64,000 bases of DNA from an uncultured Lachnospiraceae bacterium (GCA_910584325.1 CAJTZH010000001.1:62001-126000), one strand, 5' to 3'. Positions 45,513 to 54,623 are shown, numbered from the stretch's first letter. Notes: generated from the sequence alone by a model not told the origin. Numbers and translations: made by a program.

Positions 45513-46370
45513 TTATACTAATCCCGAACTCATATACTCTATCAGCGCCTCTTTCCAGTCCGCCATCTGATAGGAAGTCGTCAGGCGCAGCATATAGTTG
45601 TCCAGCACCGAATATGCAGGGCGTTTTGCAGGCGTTGGATATTCCGCTGTTGTAATGTAGTTTACTCTGGTGTTTTTTCCTGCCAGCCGGAAAACCTCCG
45701 CTGCAAAATCCGCCCACGAGCAGCTGCCTTCGCATGTCCCGTGAAATACGCCATAATTTTCGGTCGGTTCAATAAAATGAAGCATCCTTGCAAGCTCCAT
45801 GGCGCTCGTAGGCGTTCCGAACTGGTCGGAAACAACACTGACCTCTTCGTTTGTTTCACTTAATCTTAACATCGTCCTGACAAAATTATTTCCGTCTCCA
45901 TAGAGCCACGCCGTCCTTACAATAAAAAACCGGTCCGCAAACTGCTTTACAAACCGCTCACCCTCAAGCTTTGTCTTTCCGTAAGCTCCGCATGGCGCTG
46001 TTTCGTCAAATTCCGTATATGGTCTGTTTGCATTGCCGTCGAATACGTAATCGGTAGATACATGAATCAGTTTGGCATGAACCTCATTTGCCGCCAGACT
46101 TAAATTCCTTGCTCCGATTGCGTTAATTCTATAAGCATTATCCCAGTCAGTCTCACATTTATTTACATTGGTATGCGCCGCGCAGTTCATAATCACATGC
46201 GGCTTTATCTCCTCGACTGTAGCCAAAACATCCTCGACACTTGTAATGTCAAGGTCGCATACGTCTGTATTAATCAGCTCCACTGCACCTGAAGCTGCTT
46301 CTTTCGCATAAACCTGATTGACTGCCCTTCCAAGCTGTCCGTTACAGCCTGTAATTAATATTTTTTTCAT
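45513..46370 (-). CDS. rfbD: dTDP-4-dehydrorhamnose reductase
   Basis: Last enzyme of dTDP-L-rhamnose synthesis, 285 residues. NADPH motif ITGCNGQLGRAV, HVSTDYVFDG, catalytic Tyr/Lys in YGKTKLEGE, and RTAWLYGDGNNFV. It lies 12 bases after rfbA. Together with rfbA, rfbB and rfbC it completes the pathway in this window, so rhamnose is a firm prediction for the module 2 glycan. Confidence 0.97.
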   Translation of the reverse strand: MKKILITGCNGQLGRAVNQVYAKEAASGAVELINTDVCDLDITSVEDVLATVEEIKPHVIMNCAAHTNVNKCETDWDNAYRINAIGARNLSLAANEVHAKLIHVSTDYVFDGNANRPYTEFDETAPCGAYGKTKLEGERFVKQFADRFFIVRTAWLYGDGNNFVRTMLRLSETNEEVSVVSDQFGTPTSAMELARMLHFIEPTENYGVFHGTCEGSCSWADFAAEVFRLAGKNTRVNYITTAEYPTPAKRPAYSVLDNYMLRLTTSYQMADWKEALIEYMSSGLV

Positions 46371-46382
46371 TTTTCTATACCC

Positions 46383-47252
46383 CTATAATCCATTTGCCAC
46401 ATCCACCAGATACTGACCGTATTCCGTCTTCATCAACGGCTTTGCAAGTTTCAATAACTGCTCCTTTGTAATATAATTCCTTTTATACGCAATCTCTTCA
46501 ATGCAGGAAATATACAACCCCTGCCTTTTCTGAAACGCAGAAACAAAGTCTGCCGCCGCAAGAAGCATATCATGACTTCCGGTATCAAGCCAGGCAAACC
46601 CTCTGCCAAGCCGCTCTACCTGCAATGTTCCTCTCTTTAGATACTCGTTGTTCACCGCGGTAATCTCCAATTCTCCCCGTGACGAAGGCTTTACATTTTT
46701 TGCAATCTCTACTACATCTTTGTCATAAAAATACAAACCCGGAACCGCATAATTTGACTTTGGGTTCTCCGGCTTCTCTTCAATAGAAAGCGCTCTCCCA
46801 TTCTCGTCAAATTCTACTACACCATATTCTCTCGGGTCCTTAACATAATAGCCGAAAATCGTCGCACCGGATTCTCTGGCTGCAGTGCGTAGCAATACCT
46901 TAGAAAAACTCTGCCCATAAAAAATATTATCACCAAGTACCAATGCAACATTATCATTACCGATAAAATCCGCACCTACGATAAACGCGTCAGCAAGACC
47001 TCTTGGTTCTTTCTGAATCGCGTAAGAAAAATTCATGCCAAGCTGACTTCCGTCTCCAAACAGCTCCTCAAATACCGGAAGGTCTCTCGGCGTCGAAATA
47101 ATCAGCACTTCTCTTATACCCGCCAGCATTAACGTCGACAATGGATAATAAATCATTGGTTTATCATAAACAGGCATTATCTGCTTTGATATTGCTTTTG
47201 TCAGCGGGTACAGTCTTGTTCCCGAACCACCTGCCAATATTATTCCCTTCAT
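46383..47252 (-). CDS. rfbA: Glucose-1-phosphate thymidylyltransferase
   Basis: First enzyme of dTDP-L-rhamnose synthesis, 289 residues. Nucleotide-binding start GIILAGGSGTRLYPLT, KQIMPVYDKPMIYYPLSTLM, and VLGDNIFYG; the C-terminus has WLDTGSHDMLL. ATG 47252 has GGGAGG 8 bases before it. It is the first gene of the operon, with a leader of about 47 bases from the promoter at 47306-47334. Confidence 0.97.
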   Translation of the reverse strand: MKGIILAGGSGTRLYPLTKAISKQIMPVYDKPMIYYPLSTLMLAGIREVLIISTPRDLPVFEELFGDGSQLGMNFSYAIQKEPRGLADAFIVGADFIGNDNVALVLGDNIFYGQSFSKVLLRTAARESGATIFGYYVKDPREYGVVEFDENGRALSIEEKPENPKSNYAVPGLYFYDKDVVEIAKNVKPSSRGELEITAVNNEYLKRGTLQVERLGRGFAWLDTGSHDMLLAAADFVSAFQKRQGLYISCIEEIAYKRNYITKEQLLKLAKPLMKTEYGQYLVDVANGL

Positions 47253-47305
47253 CCGTATACCTCCCGAAGCTTTTACTAATACCATAATTTGCATAATTAT
47301 AAATA

Positions 47306-47334
47306 ATTATACTACTTAACGTAATAAAACTCAA
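47306..47334 (-). promoter_or_regulatory. Sigma-A promoter of polysaccharide operon 2
   Basis: Minus strand TTGAGT (47329-47334), 17-base spacer, TATAAT (47306-47311). Downstream genes run from rfbA to the double GT2 and, through the TTGA overlap, perhaps to the HD gene. No other signal was seen in the 170-base gap apart from the terminator of the pectate lyase gene. Confidence 0.8.
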
Positions 47335-47372
47335 GTACCGGTAATTTTATCCCGGATTTCCAGACAAAACAA

Positions 47373-47405
47373 GGGCAGCCATGCTAAATTCCAGCATGGC
47401 TGCCC
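47373..47405 (-). terminator. Rho-independent terminator of the pectate lyase gene
   Basis: Perfect 13-base stem GGGCAGCCATGCT / AGCATGGCTGCCC around a 7-base loop, followed on the minus strand by TTGTTTTGT. It sits 18 bases after the lyase stop codon and insulates operon 2. Confidence 0.9.
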
Positions 47406-47422
47406 GATTTAATTACTATTTA

Positions 47423-50400
47423 TTAAAAACTTTTTCTTCTTCTGAATACATATACACCGCAAATTCCTGCTGATATTACCATCAGTACTACAAGCATTGT
47501 TATCGGAGTAGCATCTCCTGTATTAACGCTTCCTGCCTGACCAAGTGCTACGGAATTAAAACCAACAAAAGAAATTACGTTCTTTGTTGATACTGTCTTT
47601 GTTGCTTCCGGTTTTGCAGAAGCTTCCCATGAAGTAAACTTCGCACCCGCGTTCCATGACAGGTCTTTTAACTCCAATAATCCGTGCATATCAATACCAT
47701 TTAATGTAATTGTTGGTACCAGAGTAATATCTGTACTTACAAACAATGCGGATGTAGCTTCCACACCCTGTGTATTCACTGACTTGTTACCGTCATACAG
47801 ATAATTTGTTGCACTTCTCAATGAATTAATTACACCGTTGCTTGAACCAAGTTCCGCTGCGGTAATTCCATTCTCTGCAATAGATAACATACCATCAAGT
47901 ACCCATGCCTTCGGATTAGAAGTTTTGGTATACAAACTTACGTTATATGCCTTACCCTTTAATGAGTTGTTGTAAGCTGTACAATTCAGTACCTGTACGT
48001 CAGGACCGGAGTTACTTGTAATACCCTTACCTGCGTTATTGTATGAAATACAATTCTTGAGTACATGCGCACCCGGCATATTTTCACCGCCGAGCTTAAA
48101 TCCGTTACCCTCGCCAAAGTCATTAGCTGACATTGTAGACGGGTCATCCGTTGAAAGGAAACCATTACTGTAAGCAACACAATTTTCAATCGTTACTGCG
48201 CCGATAGAACCTGTTGTTGATTTTGCATATAAATCCCAACCGTCATCAATATTGTGGTGTGAAATACATCCGTAGAACTTATTTCCTACACCTGACGTCA
48301 GTTTTGCAGCAAAACCGTCGGCATCGCTACGTCCCGGGTCACTACAGTCATAAGCTTCACAATATTTAATTAAATTGTATGAAGGCCACATATCATCCGT
48401 ATTCGGCTCACCTGCATAACGGCTAATCTGAAGACCTGTATTTGCCACATGATGTATTTTACACATCTCTACTGTATTATAATTACCACATACACTGATA
48501 CCCTTACCAAGTCCGTTCTGGAACTCGATACCATACATATGCCAGTAATCGCCCACCAGAGTAATCAATGATGAAGATTTCTCCATCTTGGAACCGTCAA
48601 CAATAACGTTTCCTACATTCTCTGCCGTCAACGTAATTGGCTTGTCTGCCGTACCGTTTGCACTTCTCTGAACAATTAAATCCTTCTCAATGTAATATGT
48701 TCCGTCTAACATTACGATGGTCTGTCCCGGCTGAGCGTGATTTAATGCCGTCTGTAAGTCAAGCGGCTCTTCTCTTGTACCTGCACCGCCCGTGCTTGCG
48801 TTCGGAGCCGTATAAATCGTTTCGCCTTCCGCGCCCCACTGCTGAACGGTAACAGTATGTGTGTTTTCAACGATTGCGTACGTTGTTAGATCAGGAATCT
48901 TCTCGTCCGCCTTAAACGCGTACTTAATATCGTTGTAACCAGACTTCAATGTCACAGGAACCTTAACAATTCCGTCTGCCTTAAGTGGTCCCTGATATAC
49001 ATACTCGTTTGTTGCAAAGTTAAATACATCAAGCCATCCGTCAACATCCGCGCCTGCAATGAACTCATAATCCAATGTACCGGAAACTGTGCCGGAATAT
49101 ACCTTTACTTTTGGCTCAATCAGATTAGAAACCTTAACCGCTTCCGCGCCGCCAGCCGTCTTTTCAAACTGGATATTGGTAATCTCCACACCAACTCTTG
49201 CTGCTGCAACGCCGACTACAATAGAGCCGTCTTCCTGTACCATAACATTGTGTACATCATCAAATACGATTGGCTCTCCGCCGCCTTCCATGCTGCAGAT
49301 AAATCCTGTATTGGTCTTCTCAAGCGTATAGGTATAGGTGTCACCATTCTTAGATGTATCACCTGCCGGCTGCTTAGAGAAAAGATTGTCATTGTCCATA
49401 TTTCTGCCTGAACCGGCTGTACTGCTTGTATCATAAGACTCATAACCGGTAATCAGTCTTGCACTGTTTGCGTGATACCAGTTCTTGCCTGTTTCAGGAC
49501 AAATCTGTGTGCCGGCTGTCTTAAATGAACCAACTGATACGGAGTTAAAGTACTTTGTATCCTTTGTACCGACACCCTGCGCGTCAATCGCGAAGATAGC
49601 AAACGCTGACTGATTATTTACCGTGCTGTCATCTGTCACTGTAAATGTTGCCGTCATCTTAAAGTTCTCTGTATTCGGATTAATCTTCGTATAGTAAATC
49701 TGGATACCCTCTTCACTATCTGCAACCTTACCGTTCGATGAAGCTGCAATTCCAATTTTTCCATTATTACCGTTTGTTACATCCGGCGCCGCTGCAGGGT
49801 ATGTGTAGTTTGCGCCCGGGCTCTTTAATGAACGGACTTCGTCATTAATTGTCATTGTACCGGAAGTTGCGGAACCAAATACGTCGGCATACCACTGCTG
49901 AACCGGCTCACCTACAACAAAGCCTTTGAACTCGCTTGTTGAAGTACCCTTTGCATCTGTTGCAGTTACTTTAAAATCATACTTTTCACCTGCCGTAAGA
50001 CCTGTAAACGTATAATTGCCTGCCGTTACGCCCTCTGCCGCTTTAATATAATCTGCATCTGCGTCTGACTTGTACCATACGTCACAAGCTGCCGGAATAT
50101 TATTGTAATCTACATAAACAGAACCATTTCCAAGGTTGTTCACCCATGTGATAGCCGGAACTGCCGGCGGAAGTTCATAACCAGCTAATGTATATACATC
50201 ACTTTCCTTATCAGCTTCTCCGTCTCTGCAGATAATTACTTTAAATGTATACTCTCCATTCTCCTGTGGAGCAAATTTCACATCGGCATCGGAACCAACT
50301 TCCTTGCTTCCTGCCTCAAAACCATCTTTGTACATAATAACGTAAGCTTTATCTGCGCCATCTGTACCAATATTTGCCGTAAAGTCTACGGTCAGATTAC

Positions 50401-52120
50401 CATCCTCGCCTCTTGTCACGCTATTAATAACAGGCTTTTCAACTGTTGACCATGCCGCACGAGGAGCCTCGCCAACGCCAATCTTTACGCCGAAAATATA
50501 TCCCGTTCCACCAGTCGTATATAAATGATAAGTCCCCGGCTCTAAAGTAATTGCTCGGGATGGAGCTACAGGGTCATCTTTGCCAGCCAATGCCATTTCA
50601 TCCAATTTCTTACCATCACCATCTGCAAGAACAAGCGGACGAGACGCACCCGAACTCTGCGCGTAAATTACAATATATGACTTTTCTTTCAATGTCAATT
50701 GAACAGTTCTGCCCGGAGCTGTCATATCCGCAACATCACCGGAGCCGCCTGTGCTAAGTCTCTGTGAAAAAACCTGACCGTCTGTCGCTGTAACAGATGC
50801 GCTCTGAACCGTCATGGTTTTTCCACTCTTTGCCGTTAATGTTACATTGTCATTCACAACATAATTTGACGAAACTGTACCCGCCGGTAAATCGTTTGCG
50901 TTAAACCATGTCACGCCAACTTCCGGTGCCTTAGGTGCAGCCTTAACTTCTTCAGATGTTGTCTGGTTGTCCTTAACTGTTGTAGACCTGTTTGTCACGA
51001 CAACAAAGCCATATTCTGTTCCATTTGTAAGACCTTCAAATGTTACAGACAAATCGGTAACCCCTGTAACAGACTTGTCTGCAAGCTCTGTTCCGTTCTG
51101 ATATACCTTTACATCATAAGACGTTGCTTCCTTCACCTCACTCCAGCTCAATTTAACTGAAGCATTTCCTGGAACAGCTGTCGGTTTTGCCGTACCGAGA
51201 GGAAGAACATACTCTATTTCCACGGAATTAGTAAACGACTCATCTTTCACTTCTTTACCGTCAACGTCTTTACCCAGACCATATACTGTATAAGTATATT
51301 TTCCAGAAGCATCCAATGTATCCTCTACTTCAAAAGTTGTTGCATTCCCGGCAACCTTCTTCTCTGTTTCTTTCGCATCAGATCCGACCTTTTTTACAAC
51401 ATAATATGAACCTTCACCACCCGCAGTACCTGTACCTGTAATTGTAACCTTAGACAAGTCAGCTGCATCATTCTGTACCGCGTTTAAGCTGTCAGGCGTT
51501 GGTGCAGTAATTGCGGACGGTGTTCCACCCGCACTAGTTTCCACAGCCTCCATTGACTGTATACATATCTTCTTTGCACTGCCGCTCTTCATTTTCAACG
51601 TATACGGGCTCTTATCAGCAGTAAGATTTTCCCAAACAAACTGCGTATCGGCAGCACTTGTCACTAAATCATCCGAACCATCATTCAACGCAACCACCGC
51701 GCCGTCTGTATCAAGCAGCTGATACGTAGCCGTTCCGCTTCCACTAGGGCCCGCTACAACAGTAAGTGTCGCTGTCGCACTCGCGTCAAGCACTGTATAT
51801 TTTACTGTAAGATTACCGCTCTTTCCAGAATCTATACCGTCGTTTTTGGGCGCTCTCCATTTACCTGCATCTGCTTCTTTCGACGCGCCAAATTCAAATA
51901 CTGATGAATACACGCCCGCCTGAATATAACTATCAGCAGAGCCGTCTGTCTTATCAGCATACAAACCGCCCGCCTTAAACATATCCACAGAAAGTGAATA
52001 TGGTGTACCTGCAGCCTGAACCTGTGTAACCCCACCTAAAAATCCCAAAGGTAAGAGACCAATTGTCATGGCAAGCGTTAAAACAACCGCCATAACTCTT
52101 TGCTTTGTTTTGCCTTTCAT
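47423..52120 (-). CDS. Surface-anchored multidomain pectate lyase (PL9)
   Basis: Secreted protein of 1565 residues. Signal peptide 1-37 ending VQAA. Then an N-terminal binding-type domain, repeated fibronectin-III-like domains (such as KPTAVPGNASVKLSWS and YDVKVYQNG), a second ligand-type domain (~405-555), more Fn3 domains, a LamG-like region (~750-1010), and a right-handed beta-helix at ~1120-1380. The helix carries the PL9 calcium aspartates: Asp1268 in DADGF, Asp1292, Asp1293 and Asp1296 in DDGWD, with catalytic Lys1342 in GNGFKLGG. The C-terminus has VNTGD, a helix and RRRKSF, a sortase-type or tail anchor. It should cleave pectin at the cell surface. Confidence 0.92.
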   Translation of the reverse strand: MKGKTKQRVMAVVLTLAMTIGLLPLGFLGGVTQVQAAGTPYSLSVDMFKAGGLYADKTDGSADSYIQAGVYSSVFEFGASKEADAGKWRAPKNDGIDSGKSGNLTVKYTVLDASATATLTVVAGPSGSGTATYQLLDTDGAVVALNDGSDDLVTSAADTQFVWENLTADKSPYTLKMKSGSAKKICIQSMEAVETSAGGTPSAITAPTPDSLNAVQNDAADLSKVTITGTGTAGGEGSYYVVKKVGSDAKETEKKVAGNATTFEVEDTLDASGKYTYTVYGLGKDVDGKEVKDESFTNSVEIEYVLPLGTAKPTAVPGNASVKLSWSEVKEATSYDVKVYQNGTELADKSVTGVTDLSVTFEGLTNGTEYGFVVVTNRSTTVKDNQTTSEEVKAAPKAPEVGVTWFNANDLPAGTVSSNYVVNDNVTLTAKSGKTMTVQSASVTATDGQVFSQRLSTGGSGDVADMTAPGRTVQLTLKEKSYIVIYAQSSGASRPLVLADGDGKKLDEMALAGKDDPVAPSRAITLEPGTYHLYTTGGTGYIFGVKIGVGEAPRAAWSTVEKPVINSVTRGEDGNLTVDFTANIGTDGADKAYVIMYKDGFEAGSKEVGSDADVKFAPQENGEYTFKVIICRDGEADKESDVYTLAGYELPPAVPAITWVNNLGNGSVYVDYNNIPAACDVWYKSDADADYIKAAEGVTAGNYTFTGLTAGEKYDFKVTATDAKGTSTSEFKGFVVGEPVQQWYADVFGSATSGTMTINDEVRSLKSPGANYTYPAAAPDVTNGNNGKIGIAASSNGKVADSEEGIQIYYTKINPNTENFKMTATFTVTDDSTVNNQSAFAIFAIDAQGVGTKDTKYFNSVSVGSFKTAGTQICPETGKNWYHANSARLITGYESYDTSSTAGSGRNMDNDNLFSKQPAGDTSKNGDTYTYTLEKTNTGFICSMEGGGEPIVFDDVHNVMVQEDGSIVVGVAAARVGVEITNIQFEKTAGGAEAVKVSNLIEPKVKVYSGTVSGTLDYEFIAGADVDGWLDVFNFATNEYVYQGPLKADGIVKVPVTLKSGYNDIKYAFKADEKIPDLTTYAIVENTHTVTVQQWGAEGETIYTAPNASTGGAGTREEPLDLQTALNHAQPGQTIVMLDGTYYIEKDLIVQRSANGTADKPITLTAENVGNVIVDGSKMEKSSSLITLVGDYWHMYGIEFQNGLGKGISVCGNYNTVEMCKIHHVANTGLQISRYAGEPNTDDMWPSYNLIKYCEAYDCSDPGRSDADGFAAKLTSGVGNKFYGCISHHNIDDGWDLYAKSTTGSIGAVTIENCVAYSNGFLSTDDPSTMSANDFGEGNGFKLGGENMPGAHVLKNCISYNNAGKGITSNSGPDVQVLNCTAYNNSLKGKAYNVSLYTKTSNPKAWVLDGMLSIAENGITAAELGSSNGVINSLRSATNYLYDGNKSVNTQGVEATSALFVSTDITLVPTITLNGIDMHGLLELKDLSWNAGAKFTSWEASAKPEATKTVSTKNVISFVGFNSVALGQAGSVNTGDATPITMLVVLMVISAGICGVYVFRRRKSF

Positions 52121-52177
52121 AGCTTCCTCCTTAAAATTATAATAATCTGGTTATTCTGTCATACCCCAAGCCAGTCG

Positions 52178-52239
52178 GTTATGGTTCCTTCAAAGCCCAT
52201 AACAAATCCATATTAACCATATTTGGACATATTCTATCA
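52178..52239 (-). promoter_or_regulatory. Leader of the pectate lyase gene: extended -10 and hairpin
   Basis: An extended -10 (TG-A-TAGAAT, 52231-52239, minus strand) has no clear -35. About 30 bases into the leader is a hairpin with stem GTTATGG (52197-52203) and CCATAAC (52178-52184). The remaining ~140 bases up to the XRE gene hold only AT-rich sequence. Confidence 0.4.
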
Positions 52240-52407
52240 TAATTATTATTTTTTTGCTATAAATATTAAAATTGTTTTTATTAAATACAATAAAAGTGTT
52301 AATAATTCGTTCATAAAATACACCCTGTCGAATCTCTGTCTATTTTTTAACAAAATATTTTATAAATTACTAATCGTTATATCGAACCCTCTATATTGAC
52401 TGCATAA

Positions 52408-52445
52408 TGTTCCAAGGAACAATTTTTCTTTCAGAACAGTTGTTT
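52408..52445 (+). promoter_or_regulatory. Operator-like palindromes before the second XRE gene
   Basis: TGTTCC-AA-GGAACA at 52408-52421 and GAACA-GT-TGTTT at 52434-52445 use the same half-site (GAACA/TGTTC) as the pair before the first XRE gene, with different spacing. A TTGACT at 52396-52401 could be a -35 but no good -10 sits at the right distance. Confidence 0.45.
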
Positions 52446-52473
52446 TAAATTTGAAATAGTGGGGGGTGATTGT

Positions 52474-52689
52474 TTGATTTACAGACGAATTAAGAATTTG
52501 AGAGAAGACGCTGACCTTACTCAGACAGAAATAAGCCGTTATTTGAATCTGTCCAGTCGTTCTTATTCACACTATGAAAACGGCACAAGAAATCTGCCTG
52601 TCGATATTTTAATATCCATTGCGAATTTCTACAACGTAAGCACTGACTATCTTCTCGAACGAACAAATAACAAAAAAGTAAATAAGTAA
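52474..52689 (+). CDS. XRE-family helix-turn-helix regulator, copy 2
   Basis: A 71-residue HTH protein: RIKNLREDADLTQTEISRYL, SYSHYENGTRNLPVD and YNVSTDYLLERTNNKK. It shares most positions with the copy at 35423-35638, including LREDADLTQTE and SYSHYENGTRN. The start is TTG at 52474, after GGGGGGTGAT; this makes the N-terminus align exactly with copy 1, while the in-frame GTG at 52459 is itself part of the ribosome binding site. It lies divergently from the pectate lyase gene and could control it. Confidence 0.85.
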   Translation: MIYRRIKNLREDADLTQTEISRYLNLSSRSYSHYENGTRNLPVDILISIANFYNVSTDYLLERTNNKKVNK

Positions 52690-52731
52690 GAACATTAGGA
52701 AACTTCATAAAGGTGCCCGGCCAAAGCACAC

Positions 52732-52776
52732 AAGAGGAACCCCTTACAACATTATCGGTGTACGGGGGCCTCTTTC
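52732..52776 (+). terminator. Rho-independent terminator after the second XRE gene
   Basis: Stem AAGAGG-AA-CCCC paired with GGGG-G-CCTCTT around a 20-base loop, then TTTCT. It ends the short XRE transcript. Confidence 0.65.
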
Positions 52777-52795
52777 TGCTTGTCAATCTATTATA

Positions 52796-52824
52796 TTGAC
52801 TTGAAAAAAATCAACAAGTATATT
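52796..52824 (+). promoter_or_regulatory. Sigma-A promoter of the YbaK-like gene
   Basis: TTGACT (52796-52801), 17-base spacer, TATATT (52819-52824). Leader of about 58 bases, with AGGAGG 8 bases before the ATG. Confidence 0.75.
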
Positions 52825-52888
52825 ATGATTATCCGAAATATAAAAAGAAATTTCTCAAATTTTACAAATATTACAGGAGGCTTCTAAC

Positions 52889-53368
52889 ATGTCCATCGCA
52901 AACGTAAAAGAATACTTCAGAACAAAAGGATTAGAGAACAGGATACAGGAATTTGAAATATCAAGCGCCACCGTTGCTTTAGCCGCTAAGGCTTTAAACT
53001 GCGAAGAACAACGCATTGCCAAGACACTCTCTTTTCATGTTGACGGCGGTGTTATTCTGGTTGTCGCCGCAGGAGACGCCAAAATAGACAACGCAAAATA
53101 CAAAGCGCAATTTGGAACAAAAGCGAAAATGTTATCCTTCGATGAAGTAGAACCTCTTATCGGTCACGCTGTAGGAGGCGTCTGCCCATTTGCGGTAAAC
53201 GACGGCATAAAAACCTATCTCGATATTTCCCTGAAACGGTTTACTACGGTTTTTCCCGCATGCGGCAGTTCCAACAGCGCAATAAAATTAACGCCTGGCG
53301 AGCTGGAAAAATACTCGAACTCCCTCGGCTGGATAGATGTATGTAAAATCTGTGATTCCGCAAAGTAA
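52889..53368 (+). CDS. YbaK/EbsC-family aminoacyl-tRNA deacylase
   Basis: Removes wrongly charged amino acids from tRNA (prolyl-tRNA editing superfamily), cytoplasmic. The 159-residue protein matches the family: VALAAKALNCEEQRIAKTLSF, the catalytic-lysine region VVAAGDAKIDNAKYK, HAVGGVCPFAVNDGIKTYLD and VFPACGSSNSAIKLTPGEL. Full length. Single gene with its own promoter; no relation to the glycan genes. Confidence 0.93.
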   Translation: MSIANVKEYFRTKGLENRIQEFEISSATVALAAKALNCEEQRIAKTLSFHVDGGVILVVAAGDAKIDNAKYKAQFGTKAKMLSFDEVEPLIGHAVGGVCPFAVNDGIKTYLDISLKRFTTVFPACGSSNSAIKLTPGELEKYSNSLGWIDVCKICDSAK

Positions 53369-53373
53369 TCGCA

Positions 53374-53765
53374 TTAGGCGCTTTCCCAGCAGCTCTCCAC
53401 ATACGTCTGCGCTTCCTGACTTCCCAGTAAAACTCCGCCTCCACGCGTGAAATAATGCCCTCTTTCATAACATTCAAAAGCATCCGAAAGCTTTAAAACT
53501 TCATTTTCGGGCCGCTTCTTTCTCCCGGTATAAAAAACACAGACTTCGGTGTGGGAATGTTTATCTGTTTTCTGCTGTAAATAATTTTATTGCGGTACAC
53601 TCTTCCAAGTTGTGCCGCAACATAGAACAAATTCCGCAGCTCGTCCACATTTTTGTAACTTGTTTTGTTCAGCGCAGTATACAGACTAAGCAGATTTTTC
53701 TTATCCTGCATCAGAAGACGGAAAACCAAATCCTTATACTCCCTGCGCACGGATGCCTCTGCGCT
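53374..53765 (-). pseudogene. Remnant of a PD-(D/E)XK nuclease-family transposase
   Basis: A first frame (from about 53765, or GTG 53750) encodes VRREYKDLVFRLLMQDKKNL, LYTALNKTSYKNVDELR and KQINIPTPKSVFF, all typical of the Rpn/PD-(D/E)XK transposase group of Lachnospiraceae. At a run of six T (around 53530) the homology moves to another frame: VFYTGRKKRPENEVLKLSDAF, which continues to a TAA at 53374-53376. The start region, a middle part and most of the C-terminus are missing. The relic overlaps no other gene. Confidence 0.65.
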
Positions 53766-53922
53766 GTATTGTTATGGATAAAATAAAGTATAGAACTTCC
53801 TGAATATTGAAAGAATTAATTAAGAAAAATCAAAACTTAGAAATTATGCTTCTGAAAAATGGATCATAGATGTTCTGTTTTTACAAGCAATGGATATTGA
53901 AGACAATTTAAAAGGACAAGTA
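53766..53922. other. Gene-free stretch between transposase relic and rubrerythrin
   Basis: AT-rich DNA. A short open stretch on the plus strand reads SEKWIIDVLFLQAMDIEDNL, which looks like decayed coding sequence, but there is no start codon or ribosome binding site. Nothing else is recognised. Confidence 0.4.
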
Positions 53923-53990
53923 AAAAGGGAACAGACCATTTCCTGTCCATTCCCTTATCATTCAAATCGCCTTAAAAACTGGCGATTTTA
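53923..53990 (-). terminator. Two hairpins ending the perR-rubrerythrin unit
   Basis: Nearest the stop codon is an 8-base perfect stem AAATCGCC / GGCGATTT (53966-53990). Next is a longer stem with arms GGGAA/TTCCC and an inner CAG/CTG (53923-53956), followed on the minus strand by TTTTTAC. The second is the better terminator. Confidence 0.7.
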
Positions 53991-54530
53991 TTATCCGAAA
54001 TATCTGTTTAACAGACCTTCGAAAGCTTTTCCGTGTCGAGCCTCGTCACGAGCCATCTCATGAACGGTATCATGGATTGCGTCAAGACCTGCTTCCTTCG
54101 CGCGCTTTGCAAGGTCTACCTTGCCTGCTGTCGCTCCGTTCTCTGCGTCTACTCTCATCTGAAGATTCTTCTTGGTTGAATCTGTAACAACCTCTCCAAG
54201 TAACTCCGCAAACTTCGCTGCATGCTCTGCCTCTTCGTAAGCTGCCTTCTCATAATACATGCCGACTTCCGGATAGCCTTCTCTGTGAGCAACTCTTGCC
54301 ATTGCAAGATACATGCCGACCTCGGAGCACTCACCTTCAAAGTTTGCCCTTAAATCCTTAATAATATCTTCACTGACACCCTTTGCGACACCAACTACGT
54401 GCTCTGCCGCCCATACTTTCTCACCTGACTGAACCGTAAACTTCTCAGATGGCGCCTTACATACCGGACATACCTCCGGTGCCTTATCTCCTTCGTAAAC
54501 ATAACCGCATACCTGACATACAAACTTCAT
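53991..54530 (-). CDS. Reverse rubrerythrin (NADH peroxidase component)
   Basis: Reduces hydrogen peroxide in strict anaerobes. The 179-residue protein has the rubredoxin domain first (CQVCGYVYEGDKAPEVCPVC, four iron-binding Cys, residues 4-23) and the di-iron ferritin-like domain second (GMYLAMARVAHREGYPEVG, YEEAEHAAKF, DEARHGKAF). This order is the reverse of classical rubrerythrin and is characteristic of clostridia. ATG 54530 has AGGAG 9 bases upstream. It has its own promoter and follows the PerR-like gene, the expected regulator. Confidence 0.95.
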   Translation of the reverse strand: MKFVCQVCGYVYEGDKAPEVCPVCKAPSEKFTVQSGEKVWAAEHVVGVAKGVSEDIIKDLRANFEGECSEVGMYLAMARVAHREGYPEVGMYYEKAAYEEAEHAAKFAELLGEVVTDSTKKNLQMRVDAENGATAGKVDLAKRAKEAGLDAIHDTVHEMARDEARHGKAFEGLLNRYFG

Positions 54531-54594
54531 ATTATAAATCTCCTTTAAAAATTTTTCTTGTTCAAAATCAGTAATCATTCCTGATTTCTATTAC

Positions 54595-54623
54595 AATTTA
54601 ACATGTCCAGACTTTATTGTCAA
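54595..54623 (-). promoter_or_regulatory. Sigma-A promoter of the rubrerythrin gene
   Basis: Minus strand TTGACA (54618-54623, perfect), 17 bases, TAAATT (54595-54600). It sits between perR and the rubrerythrin gene. No convincing PerR box was found. Confidence 0.75.

Noticed and set aside
52121..52240. Riboswitch, for example cyclic-di-GMP type, in the lyase leader
   Set aside because: A small hairpin is present, but the conserved GEMM core sequences are not.
52517..52786. An 89-codon minus-strand frame over the second XRE gene
   Set aside because: It runs antisense to a conserved HTH gene and through its terminator, with no homology recognised.
53820..53925. A short plus-strand coding-like stretch
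   Set aside because: It has no start, no ribosome binding site and no recognised family; recorded only as possible decay.
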